Source of the DNA: Blastobasis lacticolella
Lineage: Eukaryota; Arthropoda; Insecta; Lepidoptera; Blastobasidae
DNA: 64,000 bases
Reading direction: 5' to 3'
Assembly: GCA_905147135.1 (NCBI GenBank)
Contig: LR990065.1
Coordinates: 186,001-250,000, forward strand
Part shown: positions 42,606 to 55,189 of the stretch, one piece after another
How the letters are laid out: every line of letters starts with the position of its first letter
How positions within the stretch are numbered: the stretch's first letter is position 1
The notes under the pieces: model-generated
Database searches by the model: none
The model's input: only the letters and a program-made list of their open reading frames with translations
Told to the model about the DNA's origin: nothing
Program-made: the position numbers and the translations under genes

Positions 42606-45600
42606 TGCGGCGCATTTATGGCTCGCCGCGAGCACGTTGCCTCAACGAATAAACAAATGCGCAGCTGAGCAGCCTGCGCGGTGAGCATCTCGCCGCGCAC
42701 GGCTAGCATGCCTCGGGCTGACCCGCTCTAATTCGTACGCATCTTTAGATTGTAAAGTAACGACCATTCGGAGACATATCCGAGACGTCAGTGAGACGTC
42801 ATTGGAGCTCTATTGCAGTTTTAGCACCAATGAAGTGGTCTCATTGCCTTTGTACAATGAACCGGTCCATATATAGAAGCCTTGCTGGCAGCACTACATT
42901 ACTTTAAAACTCAAATTTAATATTCCTATCTGTAAACAAACTGATACTTCAGCTGTCACATCGACCAGACATTGTTTTTTTTTTATGTTTAAGTTTTCAT
43001 GTGATATCACAGTGATATTTCCAGCATTTTACTGTGTGGGACGTTTATTTTCGAAATAAGTACAAAACATAAAAGCGGCACGAAAACAATAATATTTTGA
43101 GATTATCAAGCATGTATGGCCGAGTTTAGAGCAGATAAGTTGCTGTTTGATTTGGAAGATGAACAGCAAAGATTGTAACGGTACGTAACATGTATTCAGA
43201 TAGATTTTGAAAATATTGTAAGAAATGTGATCTTTTGGAAATCATTTGAATTTAAGTGGAATTATTTATTTATTTAAAACTTCATTGCACAATAATACAA
43301 TTGGCGGACTTAAAGCCATTAAGGCTTTATCTTCCAGTCAACCAGTAGACAATGCAGAAAGTGAGTAAGTAGGTGCTTTATAAAGCGTGATGATAGATTG
43401 TAACTTACCTAAATACAATACTAACTACATCAAGATAGAATAAACATATATTATATTATAATAAATACTATACATACATACATATATTAATGTATTTTGT
43501 AGTACTTATTGTTTACATTTATTTAAGGTTACAAAATTAACCGACAAAGTATTATGGTAGCTTTGATCGTTTTGTATTTTTGATATTTGTTGTTTGACAG
43601 TATCTAGATCTATATCCAGGCACAGTGCAATGTACCTAAGGCTATTCGGTGCTGGTGAAATGAAACCCTGCTGACCCTCGGTCAGAGAAACTTGAGAAAT
43701 CTATTTTTAATTTCGGAAATCGTAGTAAATCATTATCACTGGCTGGTTAAACAGTGACACAGAGAGACAGAACATTGCTAAGAGATTGACATTACAACGT
43801 TAACAGTGTTACGGTTAATAAATTAATAAGGATATATACAAGAATATTATTTCTATATCCAACACTTCCCTTAAACTTATTATTCCAGCAATTTATCTAT
43901 ATTGTGACAGTTGAAGTAGGTACTCAGTTTGACATTAGGATTGTTTAGACATTGATTAAAACAGTCATGTATCTAATAAAACACCCATTTGTTCCATTTG
44001 CTTCGAGTTGACATTATGCCACTTTTGCTTTCCCTATATGTAACCTATCTATGGTCAATAATTATTTTCTATTACGTAGTGGGTTTATTAAAAAAAATGA
44101 ATTATGTTTTTATTTTATACTTTTAGATTACAATATATAAATTTCTAAAATGATCATTTCAATGTGCACTAAATTACACTGTCTTTAAGGTGGTTTGATT
44201 TAAATTATATTAGGAAATTATAAAATTATACACCGATGTTTCAAAAGAAACATCAGGTCTTCAGGAGCTCCAGTAACATGTGGAGCGTTCAAAACATTGC
44301 GCGCGTTATTTTCTGACAGCTTATTTCAATAGACGAAAAAACAGGATAGCAAGATTCATAACAATTGTAGAGTGAGCAAACAGGGAATATTTGCAAATAC
44401 AAGCAAAGCAAAAAAACTGGTCTGCACGGGGCCCCATGCGGACCAGTTTTTTTGCTTTGCGCTTTCACTTAAATGTGCACTAAATTACACCGTCTATAAA
44501 TGGTTTGATTTAAATTATATTAGGAAATTATAAAATTATACACCGATGTTTCAAAAGAAACGTCAGGTCTTCAGGAGCTTCAGCAACATGTGGAGCGTTC
44601 AAAACATTGCGCGCGTTATTTTTTGACAGCTTATTTCAATAGACGAAAAAACGGGATAGCGAGGTTCATAATAATTGTAGAGTGAGCGAAAAGGGAATAT
44701 TTTTGATTTGTGTCTAGTCTGTTATGTGTCTTTGCCAGTGTCTACTGGTAGCCAGATTATATAAATTACTAAAAAATGTTACCATAAATATTTAAAAAAC
44801 AGCGCCGCCGCGATGCTGGCGCGTTGCCTAGGCAACTATCACATCGCGCTCGCGCCACGCTCGCGCCGAGCTTTGTTTGTGGCAGGGCCTTAAATGTCTT
44901 TATCAAATTCAAATTTCAAATTTTCCTGTTTATATTTGTGATTGTGTATGTTTGGAATTATTTTCCTGCCAAACATAATATTTTTTCTAATTGTTGTAAT
45001 TTGCGTTTGTGAATGTTTTTTCTTGTTTGAAGCAAATAAATAGACAAATATGAAAGAAGTGAAGTGAATTTCCCACTGCTTGATATCCTCGACGCGTAAG
45101 TAGGTACAACAGAACTTACTCGCAACTTACTTCTAGCAAAGTTGAGAAAGTTGGCGGCAAGAAATCATTGCACTAATTTCCATTTATATTATAGTTCTCA
45201 CAATGCTTAAAACAAAAACATAAACTAAGTTACTGGATTATTTTTAACAATACAATACAGTAGAAAAATAAGTTTTACCTGCCTGCCTAGCTTCAGTTTC
45301 ACCTGTTTATACTTTCGCGATTTGCGTCAGCAACAGACTTGGATGATGCATGCACGAAAATAGAATAAAGGTATGCTATACATAAATCAACTGCGTAATG
45401 TAATATTTAATTTAACTAGAGGTCTGACGCGGTTTTCATACCCGTATAGGCACAGGCTATCGAGTGCCACAGGCTAGGATCCTGACCCACCTTCACCCGG
45501 GTGTTTCCTGTTCGACCAGTAATCGGCCCAAAGAGATTTTTTCGCGTTGAGCTCGAAACTATCAGCGGGATTCTGATAATCTGTTTCTTGCCCGGGTCAT

Positions 45601-46047
45601 GAAGTACCGCCTATCCTATGATACTCGGGAAGAATGTACCTACTCAGCGAAGGTTCCAGTCACCTCGTCATCGGAAATAGGCAAATTATTTAGTATAAAA
45701 CTGGCCCAAGTACAGATCCTTGCGTTACGGCTTTTATGTCATATACCTAATTGAAATTTTCCGTTCTCCAAATTTGACCTGGAACTTTCTGTCTAGAATG
45801 TAGGACTTCAGCACCATATAGTAAGAGTGATTTACGTTTCAACTTATATAAAAGGCCTTTATGTCACCTTATCAAAAACTCTTGCTGTAGGTACGTCAAG
45901 TAACACAGCAGCACAGTATTCTTTTGCATCAAGGATCACCTTATCTTGTTTACCACCCAGTGCTCCTGCTAAGCTGTGGAGGATTTCATGGAAACCAAAC
46001 TGATGATTGGGTATATACATTTGCTTCTTTAGGTACTGGTTTTAATC
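42606..46047. repeat. 3442-bp tandem duplication, unit 2
   Basis: See unit 1. At 46048 the sequence leaves the repeat and the RT pseudogene continues uninterrupted, which shows unit 2 holds the original right border. Confidence 0.92.
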
Positions 46048-46290
46048 TGCGTAGAAATTTTTTTCAAATACCTTTGATATTGTTGGTAAGAAATTTGGTC
46101 CTGATCCTGGCTCGTCCTGTCTGTATATCCTGCTATAATTCATTTTGGAAACTGGAACACCTGATGCAGAACCATAATAGACCATCTATTGATTTTTGCA
46201 CGGATTTTGATGGGTTTTCACAGTTTGGTAGTTTGAGGTACAACTTAAGATCTAGGTCCAACTTTAAATGTTTCATCTAATTCGGTTGGG
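45700..46290 (-). pseudogene. RT fragment 'H', original copy
   Basis: As at 42258-42605 but continuing past 46047 upstream into FLPTISKVFEKNFY, the motif that precedes QFGF in Jockey-type RTs. Many stops. Confidence 0.65.
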
Positions 46291-46612
46291 TAGAATCTGG
46301 GATACAGCTTGCTCTCTGTAGTACTAGCTTTCATACATTAGGGAGGTCTTTAAAAAGGTCCCTTAGAAAAAATATAAACTGCCCTGAAAACAATTTCTGC
46401 TGCGGAGCGGAGTTTTAAGCATCAAATATCCAGAATAGAGCATTAATTATGAAATACATCGTCAGTTCTATTGTCTTACACGACCGTTATTCTGTCTAAT
46501 TTTACCGCATCTGTATTATAAAACTGTTAATAACTCGATTCGCCGTTAGATAACCTGTTATTCGCTATGTATTTCCTGTGCGCAATAAACTGTTAAATAA
46601 TAAAATAATCAT
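46291..46612 (+). mobile_element. Probable short non-LTR 3' end; otherwise featureless
   Basis: Ends CGCAATAAACTGTTAAATAATAAAATAAT (46581-46608 region), the poly(A)-signal and A/T tail typical of a 5'-truncated non-LTR insertion. The upstream limit is not clear. Confidence 0.35.
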
Positions 46613-46614
46613 TC

Positions 46615-46750
46615 TTGACGACTTTAGTGGTTTAGTTGGTTAACATGCGGTTCACCACGCAGAGGTCCCGGGTTCAACTCCCAGGCGAGCAGAAATTGAA
46701 ATGATGAATTTTAATTTCTGTTACAGGTCTGGGTGTAGGTTTAGGTTTAG
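46615..46750 (+). mobile_element. tRNA-derived SINE, 3'-truncated
   Basis: A box TAGTGGTTTAGTTGG, B box GGGTTCAACTCCC (46668-46683), then the AATTTCTGTTACAGGTCTGGG segment shared with the SINE at 30276-30506. Confidence 0.7.
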
Positions 46751-46879
46751 GTTTGAGGCTTCCATTTTCCGTACTTGGACTCAAATTCGGTCCTTTATAC
46801 GTGACTGAGAGCCGGCTATTGTAGCCAACCCAGCTCCTTCCAGAAGTCTATTAGTCTCTTAGGCCGTTCACAGACTTCT

Positions 46880-48232
46880 CGGAGGGACCCTGTTCCTATT
46901 GAGTTCAGTTCTTATCCCGAAATCCCCTCCTTGCTAGCTCATCGGCGGCATCGTTCCCATTGAGTTGCTATAGCCCTTAATCCAATGTAGAGTGACCCTG
47001 TTCACCGAGGATATGTCCTCTAGTGCATGGTGACACTCCAGGATCAAGGAATTGTTAGTGTTGTTGCCCATTAGAGCTTTCAGTAAGGACATGCTATCTG
47101 TTAGTATTCTGAGCACCTTGGTCGCGTACGCCAAGGCGCTGCACTAGCCGAGCGGCCTACCAGCGGCGGCGCCACACATTCGCACTGAAAGATGGTACTA
47201 TGCTCTCCTAATGTTAATGACGATCTGAAATTCAGATCTATCGAGATGTTTCCCGCTCCTGTGCCCTGGTCGGTTTTTGATCCATCCGAGTATATTGGGA
47301 CTTCTCGTATCCCAGACCAGTCTGTCTCCGTCTCAGCAGTCTGGATTTGGTATCTTTTGCCAAATGTGAACTGCTTCGGAGTTCTGTCACACCTAGCCTC
47401 AAACAATGGGTTGTTTGACACAATTGTTTCCCACAACGTATGGTGAGAACCAAGTTTGTTGCACCAGAGGTTTGATACCTTGAGTCTGAGTGTAGCCATC
47501 ATTGCCTCCTATTGTATATGCAGGTCAAGCGGTAGCAGTCCCAGTAGTACCTCAAGGGCTGCTGATGGTGTTGAGTGAATGCAGCCAGTGGCGGAAGAGG
47601 CAACTAAGGAATAGCTGTAACTTGTAAATTGACGTGGCCAGCTTGGTTCTAGTCCACCAGGCGATTGCCTCATATATTACAAATGGTCTCACTACCGCAG
47701 TGTACAGCCACCTGGCGATTTTAGGGGAGATACCCCAGGTCTTGCCCAGGAGTCTGTTACACTGCCATAGGGAGATGCTAACTTTGGCCAGTTTGTTTTA
47801 TAACAATATGCTGTCAAATGTAACCCCGAGGTATTTAACTTCGTTAGTTAGGGATAGGGTCGTGTCGAACAGTTTGGGTAATCTGAGTTCCCCTAGATTC
47901 CTCTTGTGCGTGCAACATAACCATTTATGTTTTAGTTGGGTTCACGGAGAGTTCCTGTTTATGACACCAGTCTTCAACGATTCTTAAAGCAGACTTCATG
48001 AGATCACTTAGGATGTTTTTAAAGGGTCCGCTGATTAGTATTGCTATGTCAACAGCATAGCCTACTGTATAAAACTATGTTCCATACGAGCGGGGATAGG
48101 ACCCCACCTTGAAGACATCCTCTAGCAACCACCACTCTTGTTGTGTTATTCATAGTGAGTCGCACGGCCCTGTATCTCAGCATGGAGTCGATCTACCCGG
48201 CAATGGTATCCTTTACTTACTTACTTCAGGGC
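46880..48232 (-). pseudogene. R1/I-like non-LTR element, 3' half (RT end, RNase H)
   Basis: Minus-strand residues in order: IDSMLRYRAVRLTMN, GCLQGGVLSPLVWN, YAVDIAILISGPFKN, WCHKQELSVNPTKT, then the RNase H domain IYSDGSKTDQGTGAG (about 47270) and LTDSMSLLKALMGNN (about 47080), then TLHWIKGYSNSMG. Frequent stops and frameshifts. It begins near 48232 at NALK and fits the end of the 5' half at 56215. Confidence 0.75.
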
Positions 48233-48484
48233 ATTGCTAATCATAATCATAATCATAAACTTTATTGCTTTCTTGTGGTTGTTACAGATGTTACAATATG
48301 TTTTAGTTTCACACAAGAACCCTGCTAGGGCACTGCAAGTTACAATGTTTTAGTACAGAGACAAAACTACAACTTTTAATATAATTAAAGCCTAAGAATA
48401 TGGTTTTACAAAACTAAATTAACAATTCAAAACACTTACATATACTTAAAGCTAATAATCAATGTTTAAATTGAGATCATAAAG

Positions 48485-51338
48485 TTACTTACTTTCTAAA
48501 AATTCTTGAACTGAATAAAAGCATTTATCTATAAGAAATGCTCTTAATTTATTTAGAAATACCGAGTATGTATCTTCAGTTTTAATCTCTTTTGGTATTT
48601 TATTATAAATTCGTATAGCCATGACATACGTGCTTGAATTATAGATTTGAAGTTTAATTGAAGGTAGTGCTAGTCTATTATTGTGCCGTAAATTGAAATA
48701 TCTTGTGTGATGATCTTTTGCTTCGGTAAACAGGTCTCTACTATTCCTAACGAATTTACATAATTCAAAGATATATAAACACGGCAATGTTAATATTTTT
48801 AGTTTTTTAAAATATGGTCTGCATGATTCTATTTGCTTGATGTTGACTAGTATTCTTATGCATTTCTTTTGAAGTAGTAATAAATTTTTAGCATTAGTAC
48901 TGTTGCCCCATAATATGACACCGTATTGCAGCCACGAGTGGGCGTAGGCATAATAGGCAGTCAAAGCTGTGTTAGGTCAGTTGTTCTTTTTAGCTCAAAC
49001 AGTGCATAAGTGAACCGAGACAACTTTCCTTCTACTTTTTCTACGTGAGCTTTCCAGTTCTACTCCAAGGAGTGTGCAACTGTCCGTACTTTCTATTTCG
49101 GTATTGTTATAAAAAAAATTTAATGATAAGGGAGCTTTTTGATGCGGTCTGAATTGAATTAGTTTTGTTTTGGAAAAATTTAGTTGCAAGTTGTGTTTAC
49201 TAAGCCATGTCTCAATCAAATTTAAAATGTTGTTTAGTGTATTATTTAGATTTAGGGCGTTATCGCAAGAAAAAATTAAAGATATGTCATCTGCATATAA
49301 AATGCAGTCAATGTCAAGATTATCAAATAACTTTGGCAAATCATTGATATATATTATAAAAAGTAAGCAACCAAGGACACTGCCTTGTGGAATTGAGTTT
49401 GTCATGGTAACCTTGTCTGATCTAACTTTTCTTATTGTCCTTGATTCAGAGTCTCGGTGCTCTATTTCTACATATTGTACTCTATTTTCTAGATATGACT
49501 TGAACCACCTGAAAGCTGTACCTCTTACTCCTATACCATAGAGTTTCTGTAACAGTATTTTATGGGAAACCCTATCGTAGGCTTTGCTCATATCTAGCAA
49601 TGTAGCTATCGCGTATTTTTTATTATTAATTTTATTAAGAGCTATCTGGATAAAATTATAAATTGCAAGAGTTGTTTAGCGTTGTCTTCGGAAGCCAAAC
49701 TGACTATTGTTTAATATTTTATATTTTTCACAAAAGTTATTTAGTCGGGCTGCCATAGCAGCTTCGAAATTTTTTGAAAAGGTTGAAAGCATTGCTATAG
49801 GGCGGTATTGATTACAGTCGCCAGAGTTTTCTTTTTTTGGTATAGGTTTAATAACAGCAGTTTTAATAGAATCGGGGAATACACCTTCATTAAAGGATTG
49901 ATTAATTAAGAGAGTAAGGGGTGTGGTCAGCTCTTCAGCGCAAAATTTGATTAAGAAAGGGGGTAGTTCATCATTGCCGAAACTTTTCTTGTTTTTTAGC
50001 TTTCTTAGAATATTATACACTTCCTTCTTTTCAACTTCAGTTAAATAAATCGAATTTTCTGTGGGGTTAATAACTGGTACTGAATGCTCCTTCAAACCTT
50101 TTTGGAGCAATGTTTTGCCTACGGATGCAAAATAGTCGTTTAATGTATTTGCAACTTTATGAGGGTTGCTTACAGTTTTATTTTCAATTTTAAGAGATAT
50201 ATTTCTATTTATTTTATTCGGAGTTTTATTTGTTTTTTCTTTTATAATTTGCCAAACTGTTTTTATTTTGTTTGTCGATTCTTTAACTTTTTTAATATAT
50301 TGAATTTTCTTTGATACTAACACTGTGGTTTTTAGAGTTTTTTCGTATTTTTTATAAAATTCTGTTAAGATAGGGTTATTAGTTTGTGATATTATTGTTT
50401 TTAGATCACGTTTATGTTTACATGACTTTTTAATACCTTTAGTTAGCCACGTCTTTTTGCTCTTATGTATTTTTATTTTTATTGATTTATTGGGTATACA
50501 TTTGTTAAATAAATTTATAATAGAATCATGAAACATGGAAAAGTTTTCGTTAATATTCTTGTTATGTTGTATTATATTATCCCAGTTTAAGTTTTGTAGT
50601 TCCCTTTTAAATAATTGCATATTTTTGTTCCTATACAAACGCTTATCAATTGTGTATGGTAATTGGTCTAAATTCTCTTGAAACATACTTAAATCGATAG
50701 CTACTCCTCTATGATCAGATAGACCGTAATCCTCAACTGAAACTGAAAAAGATTTTTTATCAAAATTGGTAAAGATTAAATCTATGCAAGATAAATTTCT
50801 GGTTGCCTTATTTATATTTTGTTGAAAATTGAAACATTTAAAATAATAAAGCAACTCTCGAGATTTTTTAGTTTTTGCTAAGATATTTACATTTAAGTCA
50901 CCTCCTTTTATCACATTTCTTTTATTATATTTTAACTTAATAAAGTTTAAAAGTTTTTCTAACGATTCATAAAATATCATTGGTTCTCTTGTACTGACAG
51001 GCCAGTACAGTGTAACAATTAACAAATTTAGTTTAGGAACGTCTATTGCACATACTTCAAAAATACTTTCTACATTAAAATTACTAATTTCTTTAAGCTC
51101 TTCAGATTCTATATATTTTTCTAAGAATATACATACTCCGCCTCCTTCGTGATTGGTTCTAGAGTACGATGCTGCTAAGTTGTATCCTTCTAATTTTAGT
51201 AAGTCAATTTTGGTAAGGCTAATCCAGGTTTCGGTTAAACATAAGGCTTTCACGTCGTTTACTTCATCGGTTAGGTTATCTAAAATATGTGTTTTGTTCT
51301 TGAAACTTTGTATGTTTTGAAATATTATCTTGAAGTTA
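48485..51338 (-). pseudogene. Element G ORF2: endonuclease + reverse transcriptase
   Basis: The endonuclease begins NFKIIFQNIQSFKNKTH with LCLTETWISLT, GGGVCIFLEKY, VTLYWPVS, GGDLNVNI and YGLSDHRGVAID. The RT follows: QYRPIAMLSTFSKNFE, NNSQFGFRRQR, an in-frame TAA at about 49673, then LLDMSKAYDRVSHK, NSIPQGSVLGCLLF and CILYADDISLIF. Two frameshifts near 48970-49040, then the C-terminal domain (SWLQYGVILWGNST). Apart from these three lesions it is complete. No ATG precedes the first endonuclease residues; the frame overlaps the ORF1 end in the +1 frame. Confidence 0.85.
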
Positions 51339-52565
51339 TTGGCGAAATGTCTTTTTGTTAGTTTTCTGTTCCTTATATGTGTTACATTCTAGAGCAACGT
51401 TTGGGTATGGACAAGAAGGTGGTTCTGCTTCAGTACTTCCTGCGTTTTCTACATCTTCAGATAATAAGAGAGTCTGGGGTTTTCCGTTGACAAATAGTTT
51501 ATTGTTTTTTATTACAGCGTGTGCGCCTGTATTTCTTGCTTGTCTTAAAGCTTGACGAAGCTTAATTCTTTCTCTCCTACCAGACTCGTCTAAATAATTA
51601 GAAACATGTAGGCCTGTATTTCTGAAGTAGCTGGCGTTTTGTAAGATGTATTTTGCCATACTCTTGCTTGATAACTCTATCACTAATGGCCTACGATTTC
51701 CTTTATTTCCAATACGATATATATCTTCAATATATCCTGTAAGGTCGATGTTTATAATATCATAGAATGCGTGTTCAATTTGTGCAGTTAGAATGTATTC
51801 GTCTTCTTGTTGGCATTCACCGAGCCCATAAAGTACAATTTTTTTACTATTTTCAGTCCTCTTTAATTTTTCGTATATTGCTGTAACATCTGTGTTTTCT
51901 AAGTCTTTATTTCTCGATATTCCGTAATCTGTACATTTCATTTTCTCTAAATTCTCTTGTGATTCGCGTATTTCAACTTCTAGATTTTTTACTTTAATGT
52001 TCATTTCATTTGCATTTTTGATAAGCATTTCTTGTTTTGTTGCCAATATGTTAGTTTTTTGACAGAGTTCTTGTTGAACCGATTGTAGCGCGTTAGCAAT
52101 CTTGCTTTCAATTGTATTAGAAATTTCCGATACTATAGTCTTTTGTAAATTGTCAAATTTTATTGTTAAGAAATCAGATTCTATATCTTTTTTCAGATTT
52201 CCTAGTTTTTGATCAAGGAGATTACTTAGTTCGATCATAGTTATTGAGGAGGCCGTCAGAGGAGTTGTAATTAGTTTTGGTTCCGAAATATCCAAGGTGT
52301 CTCCCTGAATACTTTGATCCAACACTGAATTATTCAAGTTAATCGAATGTAAAAATGGACTTTGCGCCAACGTATTGTCATTTTTAACTCGCTTGGTAAG
52401 GTTTTTACACTCTGGGCAAACCCATGTGCAGTCAAAATCATGTTCTTTGCCCTTATAGTTCTCCGTGGCAATATTTAAACATTGGTAATGGTATGTACCT
52501 TTGCAAGCGCAACATTTTATGCGGTCTCCAATGTTTACATTTTCTTGACACGCTATACATTTCAT
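51336..52565 (-). CDS. Element G ORF1: PHD finger, coiled coil, RRM-like (409 aa)
   Basis: Intact frame. Residues 1-55 form a PHD finger (CIACQENVNIGDRIKCCACK, then HYQCLN and WVCPECKN). Residues about 110-215 are a long helix/coiled coil (KIANALQSVQQELCQKTNIL). KKIVLYGLGECQQEDEY starts an RRM-like domain, with IEDIYRIGNKGNRRPLVIEL and RERIKLRQALRQARNTG at the C-terminal domain. Acts as RNA-binding and packaging protein of the element; the start at 52565 is the first ATG of the frame. Confidence 0.85.
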   Translation of the reverse strand: MKCIACQENVNIGDRIKCCACKGTYHYQCLNIATENYKGKEHDFDCTWVCPECKNLTKRVKNDNTLAQSPFLHSINLNNSVLDQSIQGDTLDISEPKLITTPLTASSITMIELSNLLDQKLGNLKKDIESDFLTIKFDNLQKTIVSEISNTIESKIANALQSVQQELCQKTNILATKQEMLIKNANEMNIKVKNLEVEIRESQENLEKMKCTDYGISRNKDLENTDVTAIYEKLKRTENSKKIVLYGLGECQQEDEYILTAQIEHAFYDIINIDLTGYIEDIYRIGNKGNRRPLVIELSSKSMAKYILQNASYFRNTGLHVSNYLDESGRRERIKLRQALRQARNTGAHAVIKNNKLFVNGKPQTLLLSEDVENAGSTEAEPPSCPYPNVALECNTYKEQKTNKKTFRQ

Positions 52566-52649
52566 TTTGATGTTCTATTTTTAGCTTGTTAAACCTCGAA
52601 AAACAGATAAGTACTATAAAATTTTACTAATTCTGGTCAGTGTGTTAAT

Positions 52650-52917
52650 TAGATTCTTTATTTATTCACAGATGGCACCTTTAGTTCAAAATTCACATCA
52701 AATTTCGTAAAGATAATTTTAGTTTCGCCGTAACTTTTTTGACATAAGTCCAAAAAAAAGTTAATAATATAACGAAAAAGGAAAATCAACAAAACAAAAA
52801 AGAAAGAGAAAAAAAAAAAAAAATAGAAAAATTGTCTGGAGTCAGGGCTCGAACCGCCGACCTTTAACTCTACGCGCTGAAACCCGTGCCTTGAACCGCT
52901 CGGGCACTTCAACATTA
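52650..52917 (-). mobile_element. tRNA-derived SINE with type II tRNA-like head
   Basis: Minus strand: GTGCCCGAGCGGTTCAAGGC (A box, Leu/Ser-like), then GGCGGTTCGAGCCCTGAC (B box), a long T/A-rich body and the tail GGTGCCATCTGTGAATAAAT. Probable target duplication AATTAA at both ends. Confidence 0.7.
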
Positions 52918-54290
52918 ATTGTAATGGTGAATTTACGGGTCTATTGCTTCATTTTACACTCGAGTCTGGCGTGGCGTCCTTTTTAAACCGTTAATTAATT
53001 TGAAATTTTAATTACACTTTTAAACACTTTATTCTTTTAGATTTCAATATTATATTCTAAAAGAGTTTACAGAATCTAGTTTATGAATGTGGTCGAAAGT
53101 TATTGACGGGAAAAAACTTATAAATTCTTTACGTTTTCACGTAACTAATAAAGATTTTCAAGTTGAAATCTAGAAATATTGTGTGTTGTAAAATTTAAAT
53201 AAGAATTATAGTATTGAAAGGTTTTCTAGAATAACTTTCAGCGGGTTACTTTTATTTAATTTAATTCATCATCTCTGTTCACTATTTGAAAAGCTATTAC
53301 AATTCCTAATCTATCAATAATTGGAAAACTTTTAGTGCATTATTATATTAAAATTTATGCAGCATTGCAATTCATAACCTCTGTCGCCGGATCTACTTAT
53401 CAGCTCAAGTTTTACGACTGAGATAAGACCTATTTTTTTGCTATAACCTTGCAACGTCGGTGCAGAAGCGCTAATTAGCGGCGATACTATGTAATTTTAA
53501 GGGTTGTTTTAAAGGTATGTTAAATAAACATATGAATAACTTTTTATAACTTATGTGTTGTAATCATAACATATCATAAGTCATTCCTATTTTAACATAA
53601 CGATATATTGTCGCAACTCATTTTTTGTTGCCCTAACAAAAAATTTATATGCGTGCATCTTGTGATAATTAGTACCTTGATTTAAGAAGTCTATAATGTT
53701 AATTTTGGTTTATCATGTGCAGAATTTACCGGCAGTTTTCTTTGATATAAATTAATGCGCACGTAACATTTGTGTTCATTTAATAACATATTTCAGCAAC
53801 TCATAAACTATCAAGATTTTAAATGTTAAAGTTCAAAAATGTAAGAAGCAAAATTTGTGAAAAGTTTTAGGGATAACCTGTAGGGTGAATTAGTTGAAAT
53901 CTATATTTATAATGACTTTCAATTGCAGCTCTTTGGAGGTTAAATTATCACTTAATTAGAAGACATGTTTATGTAGATTGTGAAAGATGTCAAGATTTTA
54001 CGACTTTCGTGAACTCGATCAGTTATCTACTAGAATTTTAATGATCGTAAAATTTTATCAAAACTAAAAACAAAAAGTGTTTTTAAGACTATGAAGGTCT
54101 TAAGCAGTCATTTGCAGAGTATCTGGCACCTCAAGTACACGTAAGTGAACAATCTCTAACTTAGGATACCTAATTCGAAATTTTATACAATTTTTCTACT
54201 TTCAATTTAGTATTTTCATAAGCAGCGGAAGTTGAGTGAGAAAGAAAGTTTACGTGATTTTGTGCTAATTTTCCTTGGATATTTGTAGAA
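52918..54290. other. Apparently unique sequence upstream of the candidate gene
   Basis: No TE end or open frame recognised. Possible splice donors at 53513-53518 (AAAG/GTATGT) and 54141 (ACAC/GTAAGT), and an acceptor at 54286-54288 (TATTTGTAG), would allow one or two 5' UTR exons ahead of the start at 54306. Confidence 0.35.
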
Positions 54291-54305
54291 GTGTTCGAAT
54301 AAGAA

Positions 54306-54415
54306 ATGGACGTTCCGCCGCCTATCCCACCGAGACCTACACCCTCTAAAGTCGATGTGATTTTAGGAAAGTCACCATCTGTACAAGAGAGAAAACTTGG
54401 GTCACTGTCAAAACA
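54306..54415 (+). CDS. Candidate host gene, coding exon 1 (proline-rich)
   Basis: Starts in a good context (AGAAATGG) 18 nt after a TTTGTAG acceptor. It encodes MDVPPPIPPRPTPSKVDVIL and then GKSPSVQERKLGSLSK, ending two bases into a codon at a GTAAGT donor (54416). PPIPPR is a class II SH3-ligand motif (PxxPxR). Spliced to 54991-55162 the frame stays open and keeps the same composition for a total of 93 residues. No transposon family pattern. I do not recognise the protein; an adaptor-type SH3 ligand is a guess from the motif. Confidence 0.5.
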
Positions 54416-54990
54416 GTAAGTAGAGTGTGTATTATGTAAATAATTCCGCATAATTTAAAATCAGACATGCTGAAAAGAGTATCAGAAAACTTTTTATTCA
54501 GAATTTTTGGCTGCGTTTCACTTTGCGGAAATTTTGAATTTTATGCTAGCACTGAAAAAAAAGTATGAGTTTCACACTTATCAATTTTAATATTATTTCA
54601 ATACTTGGTATAAGCAATATTACAAAACAAGGTTTGAGTTTTAACCCAAAACTTTTTAGCACTACACTGAAAGTTGATTTAAGTCATATACTTAAACTGA
54701 CTTTTAGCGCCAACGCAAAACTCATAGCAGCCTCAAACTCATACCCTTACACTCTTAAATTGACAGAATTAGAAAAGAAAGGTTATGAAAGAAATGTCAA
54801 TAAACCTATTATTTATTTAAAATCAAAATCATTTCAAAAAAAAATTACGCTTGCAGTCGTTTTGTCTGGCTTGATGATTGTTATTTAATGTATAATAGAA
54901 AATGACTATTTGGTCATCATGCGCACGAATGTGTCAACTTTGTCCCGCCGAATTTTGTATAAGAAATTGATCAATTTTAAATTATTACAG

Positions 54991-55162
54991 GTCTTACAAG
55001 GAACGACCGGGCACTTCTCTTCCGCCGAAGCCGGAAAAGTACAAAATAAATATGTTTGGCACCTCGCAGCCCTCCCGCCTTCCTTCAGCAGCGACAGAAG
55101 AGACGCATATGTATTTATATTTTGGGAAGTCTCAATCGTCTCAAAAGCCTCCCAGGAAATGA
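54991..55162 (+). CDS. Candidate host gene, coding exon 2 and stop
   Basis: Follows TTTTAAATTATTACAG and completes the split codon (CA + G). Reads SYKERPGTSLPPKPEKYKIN, then MFGTSQPSRLPSAATEE and HMYLYFGKSQSSQKPPRK, then TGA (55160-55162). SLPPKPEK is another proline-rich SH3-ligand-like stretch. AATAAA at 55190-55195, 28 nt past the stop, is in the right place for a poly(A) signal. The exon could instead be an internal exon read through at its end. Confidence 0.5.
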
Positions 55163-55189
55163 ATAATGTTAATTGTTATATATTTTTAA

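Larger units (their letters stand above)
48240..52620 (-). mobile_element. Non-LTR retrotransposon 'G', nearly intact
   Basis: Minus strand: ORF1 (51336-52565), ORF2 (48485-51338) and a 3' end in TATGAT repeats (48238-48257). CR1-like by PHD-type ORF1 plus APE endonuclease plus RT. ORF2 has one stop and two frameshifts, so the copy is recent. Its 3' end lies at the junction of the split R1-like element. Confidence 0.85.

Noticed and set aside
54565..54888. 107-codon plus-strand frame
   Set aside because: Low-complexity frame inside the intron of the candidate gene at 54306-55162; no family pattern or signals.
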